Assembly: GCA_963921425.1 (NCBI GenBank)
Contig: OY992839.1
Coordinates: forward strand, 4,528,501-4,592,500
Origin: Dryas octopetala
Lineage: Eukaryota > Streptophyta > Magnoliopsida > Rosales > Rosaceae
Reading direction: 5' to 3'
Length of the DNA: 64,000 nt
Numbering within the stretch: the first letter of the stretch is position 1; each line of letters starts with the position of its first letter. A program made the translations under genes and the position numbers. The notes below the pieces were generated by a model. That model searched no databases. It saw only the letters and a list, made by a program, of their open reading frames with translations, and was not told the DNA's origin. Below, one piece after another: positions 1 through 12,904 of this stretch.

Positions 1-187
1 TAGCAAAGTGCTAAGGGGCATTTGCTTTAAATAACAGAATAGTATTAAAAAAAAAATTCAGAATGAAAGACAGCAAAATAATCTGTACAGATCTTTATGC
101 CCAATTCTAAAACAAAAAAGTACATTTTCGGTGACCAAAAATCAAGCTGATCTTAAATATTTAGAAAACTAACACAAAGAACTATAC

Positions 188-3100
188 CTCTGAGTTTCCT
201 TATCACGGGGTGAGGCATTTGCGCTTGTAGTCTTTCCAAAGTTAGAATCTGAAAATTCTCCAGATGGGCTTCCAACAGTACTGCTAGCTAATGGACTGTT
301 TGGAGCACTTTTTGCCGACTCGTCTTCATTTTTATCATATGCTGCTCCATTTTCAACTACCTTTTCATCAGCACTCTGAGGCTTTTCTGACTTAACATCA
401 ACTTTAGGCGAAAAAGTAGCCGTTGGACTCTCAACTGTGGAAGCTTTTTCTTTCTGAACTAGTGAGGATTTCTGTTTTGGAGGCGCCAAGACATTTTGCA
501 CATCAAGGGTGAGCTCCTTAACAAAAGTGAATCCTGAAAAGTAAACTTCTGCATGAATCACCTAGAATACTTAAAATTCCTGTTCAATTAGTAGACCACA
601 TACAAACAATAAAGGAACTAAAAACAGTAGGGACTATACTCCATTCACCATGACGGAAAAAGGGGAAAACATCTTAATGCCTGCCATAATTAAAAGCCAC
701 TTTTGCAAAGGATGGATGAAACAAGTGCATGACTCGTCTGAATTGAGTCAACCACAGTGCAGTCATCAAATGACAAGATTGTTGTCCATAGCATGCTGTA
801 GGCTGTAAGTGGGCATCAAATGCTTATAATCCTTTGGCCACTTAATGTGCGACCTTCAATTTCTCATCTCAGAGACAATCTTAGGCCTATGTAAAATCAT
901 TTATGGCATACCTTCATCTTCAAACTTATCCCAATCTTCATCCCAGTCAGCTGCTCCTTCTTGGATACCCGGTTGCCAACCTTAATTAGAAAAAGAAAAC
1001 AACAACAAAAAAAATTCAGAAGGCCAAATGCCATATAACTAAACATATTGCAGCGATATAAACAGAAAAAAAAAAAAAAGGAAATTGACACACTGACTTT
1101 CAGCTTCTAGAAAGACAATACTTTTATTAAATTGAGTACAATTTTCAAAAATCCAAAATGTTTCTTTGTAAAATCCATCAGAAAAGTTTGATAAAATATA
1201 TATATATATTCAAAAACTCCAAGGAAATTCTTGAGACATATCCCATAAATCTTACTTTTCACCTAACATTTTCTAGTAATTATATTTTAATCCTTAATAA
1301 AAGTACTCTTATCATTTATATAGGATTCAGAAATTCCAAAGTAAATTAACTAGGGAAAGAGATCAGCTTACCAAAGGGAAGCTCAGTTAATGTTGTAGGT
1401 TTTCCACGTAATCCATACTTCTTGCAGCGTTCATTAAGGTTTTTCACAAGCTCATCAAGATCTAATTGGATACGATCAACACGCTCCTGAAAATTTCAGT
1501 TGGAAAATGATCTTAGAGAAGTTCTGAGAAGGTTTTCATTGACCACCCAAGTTTAAATATACCTGAAGAGTGCCATCACCACCACCTTCATGCTCCATCT
1601 TGACAATTGCCCGGTATAGCTCCATTTTTTTCTCCTGCATATAAATCACATAAGACAATCTATTTAGTATATAAAACGAATAAACCAGTTGTGCTATCAG
1701 TATCACCATTCAACTATTTTCTCTTTTCCAACCCCACTTTCTCTCTACAATCCACTCTCTCAATCCCACTAATCCTAAAACTACTATAAATTTTTTTCTG
1801 GTTTGTTACTCCTAAAAGTAAAACATGTAAAGTCCTGTTTTAAATTCTCATTTTTATTAATATAATAAAACAATAAAAGGAAGCCATATCACACGTCTGA
1901 CTTAAATCTAACAAAATGAACAGCAAACATGCGACACTTTAAGCAACACAACATTATGAAACGTAGTGACAGGTACCTGTATATCACGAAATGTGGCTTC
2001 TTCAATAGTCAACTTGGAAGCTACATCTCCAGATTGTTTGTATTTCTCTTCATATTTCTTGGCCAGGGACTCAACCTAAATTCATGTAGCATTCATTGAG
2101 CCAATGTAGAAACTAAATATGAATGTAAATATGTGCATAGGCTCAAGCATCCTAGAACATACCTCGCGTTTATCAGAAGATGCCCTTTCTATGATCTCGT
2201 TAAGGCGATTGTCACATCTACTCTTGTACAAAACCTTATACCAAAGAGGAAAGAATTAGGGCAATAATAACAAGGCAATCAAACATCATGAGTTCAACAC
2301 CACACCTGAAGCATGTGTGACTTAAAATTAAGTATTAGCATTATCACTTCTTTACAATAAGCATTAAGTAATTGGAAGTAAGAAACATTATTTCTTCATA
2401 CTAGTAACTAGATATAAAATTATTACATATTTGAGTCAAATGTTTTTTAAAATATAGTGAAGCCAAGTTGAAATACAGCACAAACTGTGAACTTTTCCTG
2501 AAAACATATGGTCTAAAATTATGCATGGCTCTTCTTTCTAGTGGAAAATAACATATAATAACTTTTTCCCATATTGCAAGTCGATCAAACATAGGATCTT
2601 TATTTCATAATCATTGTGGTGAATAAGAATGAAAGCTTTAATATTCCAATGGATACATTGGTATACATGTGCCTACCCACGTTCCTCAACAATACGAGTC
2701 CATATCTATCTTTTTTCTTTTTGGAAACAAAATTCCATTTCAATCACACAACAGTACAATCTCTGTGGACAAGTTGCCCACCTTAAACAGTACAACAATG
2801 AATACTAGACTACAAAACAAATAAAAATACTTCAGATTATGCAACATGCACAACCAATGGCATACAAGAAAGAAGGTGCAGAAAACAACATGAGATACTC
2901 ACAAGTTCCTGCATTTTGACACGGTAATACTCAACTTTCTCTCTAGAATCCAAAATTTCTTTCTCCAGTTCTTCTACCTTGAAGGACCAAAAGAATCATG
3001 TCAAAAGGTTGAGGAAAACCAACTAAAAATGAAAGTTCAAAAAAGTATAATGAAAGATAATCCCAAAACATATGCCGAAATGCCTATCTTTAGGAAGGCT

Positions 3101-6100
3101 GATCTATGAGAACTGATCATTATGAGATTGGAAGCCAGAACAACCTTATAAATTTAGCTTGGTCAAAATCTTAATGGAATGATGAATGAAAACAACAAAA
3201 TTAAAGTTCAAAATAAAACCAAAACACGTGACAATTAAAACCAAAACACGTGACAATTCCAAGTTCTTTGGGCTATTTATTATGAGACATGTATCAGGAA
3301 GTAACATAGACATATAGTTCTGCAAAAGTAACATGTTACTACAAATATTGATAAGGAGATATTCTGGAAATGAATGGCTTTAGAGTTACATGGTTAGGAA
3401 AGAAAGAGAGACAAAGGAAGGGGAAGAAAGACAGAGAGTACGAATGAAACCAATTGGGGCTATGGCCAACACAAAAGCTGTGTCTGTTTTGCACAACAAT
3501 ATATATTATTTTTAAAATTATAAAAAAAATAATAAGGAAAGCTCAGACAAATGGCTAACACTGAAAATTGGGAAAGCAGGAATATTCTAAGCACCTTTTT
3601 ATCAGCTTCTGTTGCTTCTTTGAACTTTGAGTTTAACGAGTCAATCTCCTCTGAACTCAGTTGATCTACAAGATGTTTCTCCAATTCTGGCACTCTTGGT
3701 TTCTTTTGATTGGTTTGCGACCTTTCATCAGCATGAGAAGCAGCAACTGGCTTTGGTGGCCTTCCTCCAGCCGGGGGTGTCATGTGTCGAGAACCAGGTC
3801 CAGGCATTGGTTGCTGTTGTTGAAAGCCTTTTAAAAAGTGTAAAATAAGAAACTAATCTCCACCAAAGTACATATGATTTAAAAACAAAAATTTATTTGT
3901 TTTGTTGATGAATACCAGATGCAGGTCTCCAGGCTACATTGCCCGCATTGCTGTAATTATTTGAAGGTTGAAAAATATGGGATAAATCAAACAAAACATT
4001 GCTTGGAAGAACTGCTGGAAGTGGACGTCCCTCCCTATACCGCTCCATCAAATACAGCGCGATACAGAACTCCCTGAGAGAAAGCATGCTATCATTATCC
4101 TGATCGGATAAGTCCCACACCTGCTTTAAAATCTCTGACAGATGTAAACAATAGCATAAAGTTAAGAGCTAGGGAACTTAGAGCTTTCATCAAAAAGTTA
4201 TGTTCATAATCACATTATAAAGGCACACAACCGCGGATGTCTACACATGACAGCATAGTGCCTACATAAAAAAAACCCTTGAAATTTCATATCCAATTAC
4301 AAGAGTAATGTTTTTTAGCAAGATATGTTGTCAGACTATCAATCTGGGTCACACATTCAAACATGATTCCAATTTATAAATTTTATCAATGGTCCTGAGT
4401 AACAGTTGGTTGGAAAGAGAATATTACTTCCATTTACAACTTTTTAATCAAGATACCAACATCATATGTTAATAGTAAGCCATTCTATACAACAACAGAC
4501 TTGCAAGATGTAGCTTATGCATATGATGGTTGTCAACCACTGAGACACTACAACACATCAAGCACTTAAACTCTGATAATGATATAGGAGTAATGCACGT
4601 TTTACAACGATAGCATCAATTTCAGTTACAAACTAACATAAAGGAAGTAACAACCAAAAAACAAAGCTTTAGTAAACCACATGGCATCTGCATAAAAATC
4701 ACAAGCCAAAAGCTAAATTTAAAAATGAAAATAGTCTCACCTCTTGGTAATCCCCATTTCAGAAATAGGTCACGTGCTTGTTGACCAGTGATTTTCCCAT
4801 CTCTGTCTGTGTCTACTTTCACAAAGATATTGGTGTACTTCTGAACATCAGTTTGAGCCATCCTAGGCCATTGCACCTGAGACTGACTAGATGTTGTAAT
4901 CTGAGCGGGGACCTGTTGGCTTGGTTTTGCAAATGACTGGGCCTGCTGGGGCTGGCCACCAACAGATTGCATCATGTGTGAACTCTGCAAAGAATCAGCG
5001 GTGCCTGGCCTAGCTGAAGATTGGGTCCCAGAAGATACTGGAACGGTGGCTGATGAAACTGATACACTGCCAGGAGGAAATGCATGTGCAGAAGAATTTT
5101 GCTTTGGTTGAGATGGGGTTGCAGAAAACACATCATCTCCAAAAGATGAGTTGGGAGCAAAGCCATTCCCAGAAATATTTAATGGTTTGGAATTGTTAGC
5201 TTGTGGCCCTGATGGTCTTACCCCAGAAGTTTTTTGCGATCTAGGTGGTAAAGAAGTTGTTGGTCCTGATGTTTCCAGCCCAAATCCATCCTGTGTTGCA
5301 GGGGGTGTGATCCCTTTGTTTAGAACTTGTGAGGGTATCCCTGTCGGAGCTCCACCTGCCCTTCCACCAACCCAATCGCTTGACATGCTCGAGTTTGGTG
5401 GATGAGGACCTACAACTGAACCTCCCCTAGGGAAGCCTTGTGTGGCAACACCCTGTGTCGGTTGGGAAGCAGGACTAGATGGAGGCACTGGTGGCCTAAT
5501 TGACTTACTTTCTTGAGAAAGGAAATTTTGCTGGTTCACACTCACATTTGGAGTTGCTTGAGGTCCCCTGAACCCAAGATTTTGGGAGGATGCCGGAGTA
5601 ACAGCACCACCCTGAGTGGCAGGTGGGGCTACAGCAGAATTGAACTGAGGTGGTATTTGCGGTCCCCTGAACCCAAGATTTTGGGAGGATGTTGGAGTAA
5701 CAGGACCACCCTGGGTGGCAGGTGCTGCTGCAGAAGAATTGAACTGAGGTGGAATTTGTGGTCCCCTAAACCCAAGATTTTGGGAGGATGTTGGGGTAGC
5801 AGCACCACCCTGAGTGGCAGGTGCCGCTACACCAGAATTGAACTGAGGTGCAGGCGTGGCCATTAAATTTATTTGTGGTGCAGGTATTTTAGCTGCAGCT
5901 GGGCCATATAATGCTGCCTTCACAATTTCTGGGGTAAGATCTCGCTTACTTTGTGCCACAGTGACAAGTTTAAGGGCATTGTAAAACTCTGCCCGACCAA
6001 GGAAACCAGTCTGCCTCTGGTCTGCATGTGCCCAAATCTGCCGATAAAGACAAAAGGCCAATATAAACTAGAACTGATCCAAACTTCTGTTAGAAAAAAG

Positions 6101-7044
6101 ATAATGACAAAGTGCTTCTCTTTGATCTATAGACAACGTCTTACCCATCAGTTATCATCTTATACAGTAATTTCTCCAACTAAACAAATATACAGCTTCA
6201 AAAACCTATTTGTTCATATCATCATGAACAAAGAACCTTTCAGTTATATGCTACAGTTCAAACTATGCCAGGGTAGTCTTATACTATTATTCACACATTG
6301 GACAGCCTTAACACATCCTGCTGTAGGTTTACACCACTACATTATTGTAATTTTCTAAATAATTCTCCGTGACCCATCTATGCAAAAATTCACATCTTAT
6401 ACTACCCGTAAAAAAAGAAAAAAAAAACATTATTAACTCTGCCTACCACCTAAGATCAATTGGATACATCAAAAAAGCACATGGGTAGAGTAACAGCTAT
6501 TTGCAATGTTAAGGAAATTATTGTTAACCTGATAACTTAACTTTCTTAACCTCACTAACAGTAGTCCGTTAATTCTTCATCTACTTATTTTGAACCATTT
6601 GTTCCCATCATACTATAAAAATCTAACTATATAAACATCAATTCCGCATTTATAATAATACCAAATAAAAAGCTCAGCTCCGATCAGAGAATTAGGGACG
6701 CCAAGGCTACATTAACCAGTTCAACCACAAAAAGACTAAAAACGCAAATCCATTTCCATCATCAAATCCCGATCAACATCTAAAGTAACACCCGTACAAT
6801 TAAAATTTCTATAATTACACACATACAATTATACAATTATAAATATATACGTATATACGCAATATGCATATGCAGAGAGAGAGAGAGAGAGTACCTGCGC
6901 AAGGACCGTTTTGGGGAGACCGGAGCCTTGGAAGAAAGAGACGGCTTCGACGCCACTAATTCGGCCATCGCGGTCCAAATCGGCTCGTCGGAAATAAGCA
7001 TCGAAGAGATCCACATTCGCCGCTGGGTTTTGCGCCGACGCCAT
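188..7044 (-). CDS. EH1: EH-domain endocytic protein of the AtEH/Pan1 family (TPLATE complex subunit), 3' end outside window
   Basis: Eleven exons are visible on the minus strand: 7044-6895, 6037-4741, 4134-3916, 3827-3595, 2977-2903, 2234-2163, 2075-1977, 1634-1563, 1486-1372, 980-912 and 533-188. All have GT-AG borders and consistent phase. The start is the ATG at 7044 (MASAQNP...). The first EH domain covers about residues 10-95 and has an EF-hand loop DLDRDGRISGVEA. The second, about residues 445-535, has DTDRDGKITGQQA followed by LPREILKQVWDLSDQDND. A Pro/Gln/Ser-rich linker lies between them. A charged, coiled-coil-like region follows (VEELEKEILDSREK, ERVDRIQLDLDELVKNL), then the acidic motif GWQPGIQEGAADWDEDWDKF. 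In Arabidopsis, AtEH1/Pan1 and AtEH2/Pan1 are membrane-binding subunits of the TPLATE complex in clathrin-mediated endocytosis; assignment of that role here is by family. The last exons lie left of position 1, since 1-187 reads as intron. Choice between EH1 and EH2 is uncertain. Confidence 0.93.
3215..3258. repeat. 22-bp tandem duplication in an EH-gene intron
   Basis: The unit AAAACCAAAACACGTGACAA plus TT occurs twice head to tail (3215-3236 and 3237-3258). Each copy contains CACGTG, a G-box core, but the position inside an intron gives no evidence of regulatory use. Confidence 0.85.
5555..5842 (-). repeat. Coding minisatellite: three 33-residue units in the EH protein linker
   Basis: Within exon 2 of the EH gene, residues about 116-211 consist of three near-identical units. 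Each begins FNS and contains APPATQGG or APATQGG, then TP(T/A)SSQNLGFRGPQ. The period is 99 bp (33 codons) and the third copy is slightly shorter. The repeat is in frame, so gain or loss of a unit would keep the reading frame. Confidence 0.9.
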
Positions 7045-10000
7045 CACCACCGTCGGATTGCGATTCGCGCAGATCAGACCATGAAATCAGTCGGAGTTTG
7101 GCGACGCTCGAACGCCGAGAAGCACCGGAATAATCAGAAACCAGAATTCGGAGCGAGAATTCGAAGCCCTAAAATGACATACGGAGAGATTTATTTTGTT
7201 ATCTTTCTTCTCCGATTCGGAGGAAAAATGAAGAAGCCGACGACGGAGACGCTGAGAGATGCCACGAAGTTAAAAAATCGATTGTTGCTATAAATTTTTT
7301 TTGTGTTCGAGGACAAAAATGCCACTGCCTTTTTTGTGATATTTCAAAACTGCCACTGGTTCGGTGGCCCGGCCCATTAGGTACCAACAACTACCATGAG
7401 ACCATGGGTCCAACTGTCCAAGACTCCAAGGTCCAAGAATAATATTAATGACGACACTAACCCCGAACAAAACTGAAGTTTAGTGATAATGATCGGTGAC
7501 AGGCTGGGGGCAGTTTCGGAAGACCATCATTTTCCAAGTTGCTTCTTATGCAGATTCGAGTCTTGGACAGAGTGGCACAGTCAGTTCATCAGTTGTCCAT
7601 TAAGAAAAAGAGAAGCAAATTTGAGTGAAGCTCTTAGACAATTTAGCTACCTATGGTTATTTAAACCACTAGAACAACACAATGTTTGGTATTTTATAGG
7701 TCGATCCATGCCTTACAAGCTATCAGTTCTCTTAAAATTTAGAAATGATTAAGTATTATTTAATAATTAAAGTTATTGAACAACTAATTATTAGTTTAGT
7801 GGTATTTCTCTTCATAATGTTAGAAATGTCTCAAATTCAAATCTCATTCTTTTACATAAAACATAATAATAATAAAGTCACCGACCAAAATAAAACCATC
7901 CTAAAACACAAGCAAAATCAAGAACCAAAAACAGTACAAAAAATCAAGAAAAACATAGCCAAAAGAAAGCCAACCCAAAAAATCTCAAACCAACCACAAA
8001 ATGAAAAAAACCCTAAAATCACAAAAGCATAAAAAATCATAAAATGTTACATAAGATGATTCTGTTTTTTGAAGATAATAAAGTGACTCTACGTAAATAT
8101 AAAAAGTTATTCACTTATTAACTATGTTGTTTTGCCTTCATTAAAATAGTCTTTTTTAAACAACGCAAAGGTGGAAAATCAAGACTAATTATTAAGAGAT
8201 AAAGATCAAACAAAAATAAGATAAACAGTTTCCGTCCACAACCAATTTATCTCAGCCCAAGAAACAGTAGGCCTTATTAATGGGCCTTCTGTTTAGCTCA
8301 CAAGAAACAGTAGGCCTTATGAAAGCCCAATACCATGCCTCGGCCTCTCAAACAGTGACTTATTTTGTCGGCCAATTACGTTTTTGGTTTTGGTCCCTTT
8401 AGTTTGGATGACACATTTTTTATTTCATAATTTATTTTTCACGGAAATAACACATGTAGCACACAGTCGAGGGTACTTTAGGTTTTTAGGTGGTTTAACT
8501 TCATTATCATTATCTAAAACACCTCAAATCATACTATTTTTGTTAGTTAAATTAACAAAAACAAACATGTGCTCTCCAATGACAACTATTAAGAAACTAT
8601 AAAGATAAATTTAGCATAATGTAAACTTTAAAGACAAAAATAAAATTTGACCCAGACAAGAGGACCGCAACATAATTTTGCCTAAAGTTACAACATAAAC
8701 AATGAAGTAAATATCTCACACGGCAGTCCTTATCTTATTCATTCACTTTGTTTTTGTTTATGCAATCACAATTGAACACGTGGGCATGATGCTGTCCATT
8801 TGGGTGTGGCAGACTGGCAGATTGGCTGCATTGTTTTGAGCATCCCAGAAAAAACTCCAGTGTCCATATCCAGGACATGAATGATTCCAAGCTGAGTCTG
8901 TCTGTGGCCAGTCATGCAGAAAGTGACGGGTGACAATATGATGAAGCCTGAAGATCAAGAAATTGATGGGAGTACGTGGCAGCTCTTTAATCTTCATCAT
9001 CCTCATCGTCAATCCTGCTCACTATGACACACACCCATCATTTGTTGAACATGTTGATTTTTGTTTTTTTTTTTGTTTTTTTTGAGTTGGGGAGAAGGTT
9101 AGGAGATCGAATTTAGCTATATTGTGAAAAATTTTAAGTCCTTTCAATTGGGTTATTTAACAACTGTAAACATATTGATGTTTAACGGTTATATTTGTTG
9201 CCCAACACCATACCAAAATACACTAACACAAAGTTGAGGTTGGTTATGCTGTGTGTGCACATTGCATTGTATCCATTTAAATTGAATATTCTGAATTTTA
9301 TACTATAGTGGAAAAAGGCTTATAAATCACATGTGATGTCCGCATGTTAGTATTTTATAACAAAATTAACTATTATTTGATACGAATCTATAAATAAGAT
9401 AACGTTTCATGTCAGAATTATGTTATTTATATAGGTCCGTTGAATTTAGTTACCAAATTGTAATATTTTTTCATTTTAACTACCAAAACATTTATATCAT
9501 TTCACTTTAGGCACTAAATTTCAATTTAGGTACCAACTTTAAAACATATAGTTATATTGAGCTGTGACTGTTTAACAGTCATAACTTTTTTATTGATTTG
9601 TTGTTTTTTCAATATTTGCAAGGCTTAAACTTTAATGTTTAGTCTTTGATTTATATGATTTCATCCCCCAAGCCTAAATCAAAAGTATTAAACCCTTAAA
9701 AATTTGAATTTTTATAAATTTAAAACGGTCACAACTGTGACTGTTCGACAATCACAACTGTGACTGTTCAACAGTCACAAATGTATAACAAACTGATTTG
9801 TGACCTAATCTAACATGTCTTGCTCTAGGTTAGTACCTAAGCTAAAAAAAATTAGTGTCTTCCTGCTTTACTGAGAAACTATTGATATTTAGTATTTAAT
9901 CCTAATTTTCTTTATTTATATTTGAAACAACTTAATCATATTCTTTTATTTGTGTTAATAGGTTGTGTTAGCCAACTTAGCCATGAGCTTGTCAAGTAAT

Positions 10001-12118
10001 AAATACTCAATTCTAACAGGTCAATTTTGTGGTGAATTTGAATTATATTATTAGAAAATTACAAAAAAGGTTGATATAAGTGAATGAAGTGAAATATAGT
10101 ATGGGGAAAAAATGAAAAAACAATAGATAACAATAAACTCAAACTGTAAATATATCTTTTTTAGTTGGTTCTTGACAAAAAAAAAAAAAAAGTTGGTAAA
10201 AATACACCAATTTTGGTTGCATAGAGTTTCTTCATGGCTATTTTTAGAGTATGAACCATGGACCAATAACGGCCCCACTGTTTGGGCCAAGCAATAGATC
10301 AGTCCCAGGCAATACCAATTCAGGCCCACATTAGTTAAAAACTCTGTCCGAGTTCGATTTTCTTGGCCCATGTGGTTCAATTTCAGTTCCATCCCTAACC
10401 AAAAAAATAAAAATAAAATAACTCTTCTAACAGTTCATGTTGGAAACTAATAATAAAAGTAATAACAATTTAATGTACAATAATGGACTATGACAAAATA
10501 GTTTATATATCCCATTAAATTCAACTGCTATGGTTACAGAACTTACATTACCGATTAGATATTTTATTTGGTGCTTGCTGGTCAAAGAAGCATAGATATT
10601 TTTAGAAACTCAGATTTATAGGGAACATATTTGGAATCTAGGGCATCCAAGTCAACATCACTTTGAAGGTTGCCTTCTGTAAAGCACTCTTCTCTCAATT
10701 AGTGCAACACAAGTCAATCTCATTGTAGCTACTAGCTATGCATTAACTCAAAAGCAAAAGAGTGTTCGGCTCACTCAAATTTGTTCACGAAATCACGTGG
10801 AATTGTTTTATTTATTCGAATATATTTATTCTCAACCTTACTTATTGTCAAATAATCTGTCAAAATATCATATGCTTGTATTATTATATATGTGAATATG
10901 CATCATTTGTTTAATTAACATATGCATGAATGCGTGATTCAGATACGACAGTCTAGCAAAAAAAAAAACACTTTGTATTTGATGATTTTAGAATTATTAT
11001 TATACCTCCAATTTGATATTTTTAGTCAACTTGAAAAGTAATTATCACACTTTTGCACTAATTTTGGATGATAAAAAATAATCTCAATGCTTGATAAATT
11101 GACATTATTACATTACTTTTTCGTTTACTGTAAATTATCCACCATCAGAATTGTTTGTACGACCCTAGAGACAACTTCAATAATAATTGATCTGGATAAA
11201 ATAAAGCTACTAATTAATTCAATGCTTAATTGATTGTAAGATGAGATGCTATTACTAATTGTGGCAAGGATGGACATCGTCCCAAGCTTTTAGGAGAGAA
11301 ATCTCCGTCGTTGTCACTTGTCACAACAAATCTGGTCTTTAGCTTTTTGCGACCAAATCAAGATTCTCTCCTCCGTTGCCATTGGTCCGATTCCATTCGA
11401 ACAAGAAGGTGGCAGCAACCTGTTAATTAATCACTTAGTTATGTACTTATGTTAGTTAATCACCTTTAATTTATCCAAGTATTCCTATTTAACGAGAATT
11501 CCCCTTAGTTAATTCATTTGCATGTTGGTATCTTGTATATTGTCTTTTTTCCCCAAATATTATGTGAATAATTTGTGAGCACATGATTTGCTTATTTTTA
11601 TTAGTTTATTTTATCAATAACTGATATTCATGAAATTTGAACTCAGAATCTCCTGTCAAAAAAGAAAAATTAGGCATCATACACTAGACCAAATAGTTAT
11701 TAACAATTATTATTATTAGCTAATGATTCAACAATTTTTCCATGTTAGTGCATTAAAAATTGTTTTTAGGTTAAACATTTTGTTCTTTTAGAATTGCAAT
11801 TTTCCCCAACTTGCCATTTTCGTTACGTTCTTTTAGTTTTATTGTGTTAAATTGAAGTTCTCTAATTAGAAAATAATGACAAGAAGAATGCTATCTTTTC
11901 TTTTTTTCCTAGTCAATACCAAGTGTAGTTGTTGATCAAAATTGTCCACTCTCTTTTAAAATTACCATTTAAAGATTATTTTTAAAAAAGTCAACTGCAT
12001 CGTAAATCATTTAGTCATATAATTATTTTTAAATAAATAAATAATTTTAATAATTTTTTACAAAAATGATTCTTAAATTATTATTTAGAAAGAAAAAACA
12101 ACTTTTATGATCATGCAG
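7045..12118. other. Intergenic region between EH1 and EXL5
   Basis: This AT-rich stretch has no gene I can support. It includes the promoter and 5' UTR side of the EH gene (about 7045-7300, GC-richer). The rest is noncoding DNA with scattered short inverted motifs and T/A tracts. Open frames here, such as 7483-7752 and 8758-9012, lack recognisable domains. A degenerate repeat near 9430-9890 is listed separately. Confidence 0.7.
9430..9890. repeat. Candidate degenerate fold-back element
   Basis: The left side holds CACTAAATTTCAATTTAGGT followed by a GTGACTGTTTAACAGTCA palindrome. The right side, read on the other strand, holds a similar series: CACTAA, AGCTTAGGTACTAA, then GTGACTGTTGAACAGTCAC. 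The order and spacing suggest old inverted arms with an internal palindrome motif repeated three times near 9735-9780. The ends are not sharp and I found no target-site duplication. Confidence 0.3.
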
Positions 12119-12435
12119 CATCTCCAACGACTCTTTAAATTTGGCTCTTCAAATCTTACTTTGCTGACATATATGGCAATTTGAAGAGCCTTTGATAACC
12201 TATGCGGCAATTTGAAGAACCAAATTTCTTACTTTAAAATTATGAATTCTAACAAACTTTTCAATTCATTAATTTATGATTTTTTTATTGTTTAGACAAA
12301 ATTAAGATTTCAATAAGATTTAAAGGTCTAAATTAATATTTTAAGATTTGAAGACTCAAATTTACTCATTAAAATTGACGAATTGACTTTAAATTCTTAT
12401 TTTGACGAGTTCATTAAAAGAGGTTATTGGAGATG
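12119..12435. mobile_element. Candidate MITE with CATCTCCAA termini
   Basis: The left end reads CATCTCCAACGACTCTTTAA. The right end, read on the other strand, is CATCTCCAATAACCTCTTTT. Terminal sequences of this CATCTCCAA...TTGGAGATG kind are common in small non-autonomous plant DNA transposons. The interior is AT-rich and noncoding. The right boundary could instead lie near 12500, where a second GATGCTC motif occurs. Confidence 0.5.
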
Positions 12436-12787
12436 ATTTATCTAACGTGACACATCTAATTGAACAACCAAAGACTTTTGCCGATCCTCTTGAAGATGCT
12501 CTAAAAACTTTAAAAGAGAGATGTAAAAATTGACAATTGCTTTTGTTGAAATAAAACCACTTGCCACAATGCTACCCAACAAAAATCATTTCCGTCCTTG
12601 AATTTCAAACAAAGAAGCGAACCCATCACTTAAAACTTAAGAAAAAAACTTAAAAGCCGATTCCCATTTTTACAGAACAAACAGAAGAGAGAGAGAGTGA
12701 CTCAAAGTAAAGACTAAAGACTGTGTGCCCAGTGCCCACACATTGCAGCTGTCTCCAGCCCATTTCCCTCCCAAATTCCCAAACCCC

Positions 12788-12795
12788 TTTATATA
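12788..12795 (+). promoter_or_regulatory. Probable TATA box of the EXORDIUM-like gene
   Basis: TTTATATA lies 110 bp upstream of the ATG at 12905 in a C/T-rich context. A transcription start about 30 bp further on would give a 5' UTR of roughly 80-90 nt that is strongly pyrimidine-rich and then A-rich just before the ATG. The start site itself is inferred. Confidence 0.55.
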
Positions 12796-12904
12796 CCCCC
12801 TCTTCTCCTTCCTCTCTCTTCACTCCTCACCTCCTCCACCACCACCTGGTCCACCTCCACCACCACCACCCAAAATTTCAAAAAAAAAAACAAAAAAATT
12901 AAAA

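Noticed and set aside
8758-9012. 84-codon minus-strand frame in a slightly GC-richer patch
   Set aside because: No recognisable domain and no convincing hairpin for a microRNA; could be conserved noncoding DNA or chance.
12725-12904. 60-residue upstream extension of the EXORDIUM-like frame
   Set aside because: It has no ATG, is low-complexity Pro/Ser-rich, overlaps the TATA box, and would bury the signal peptide.
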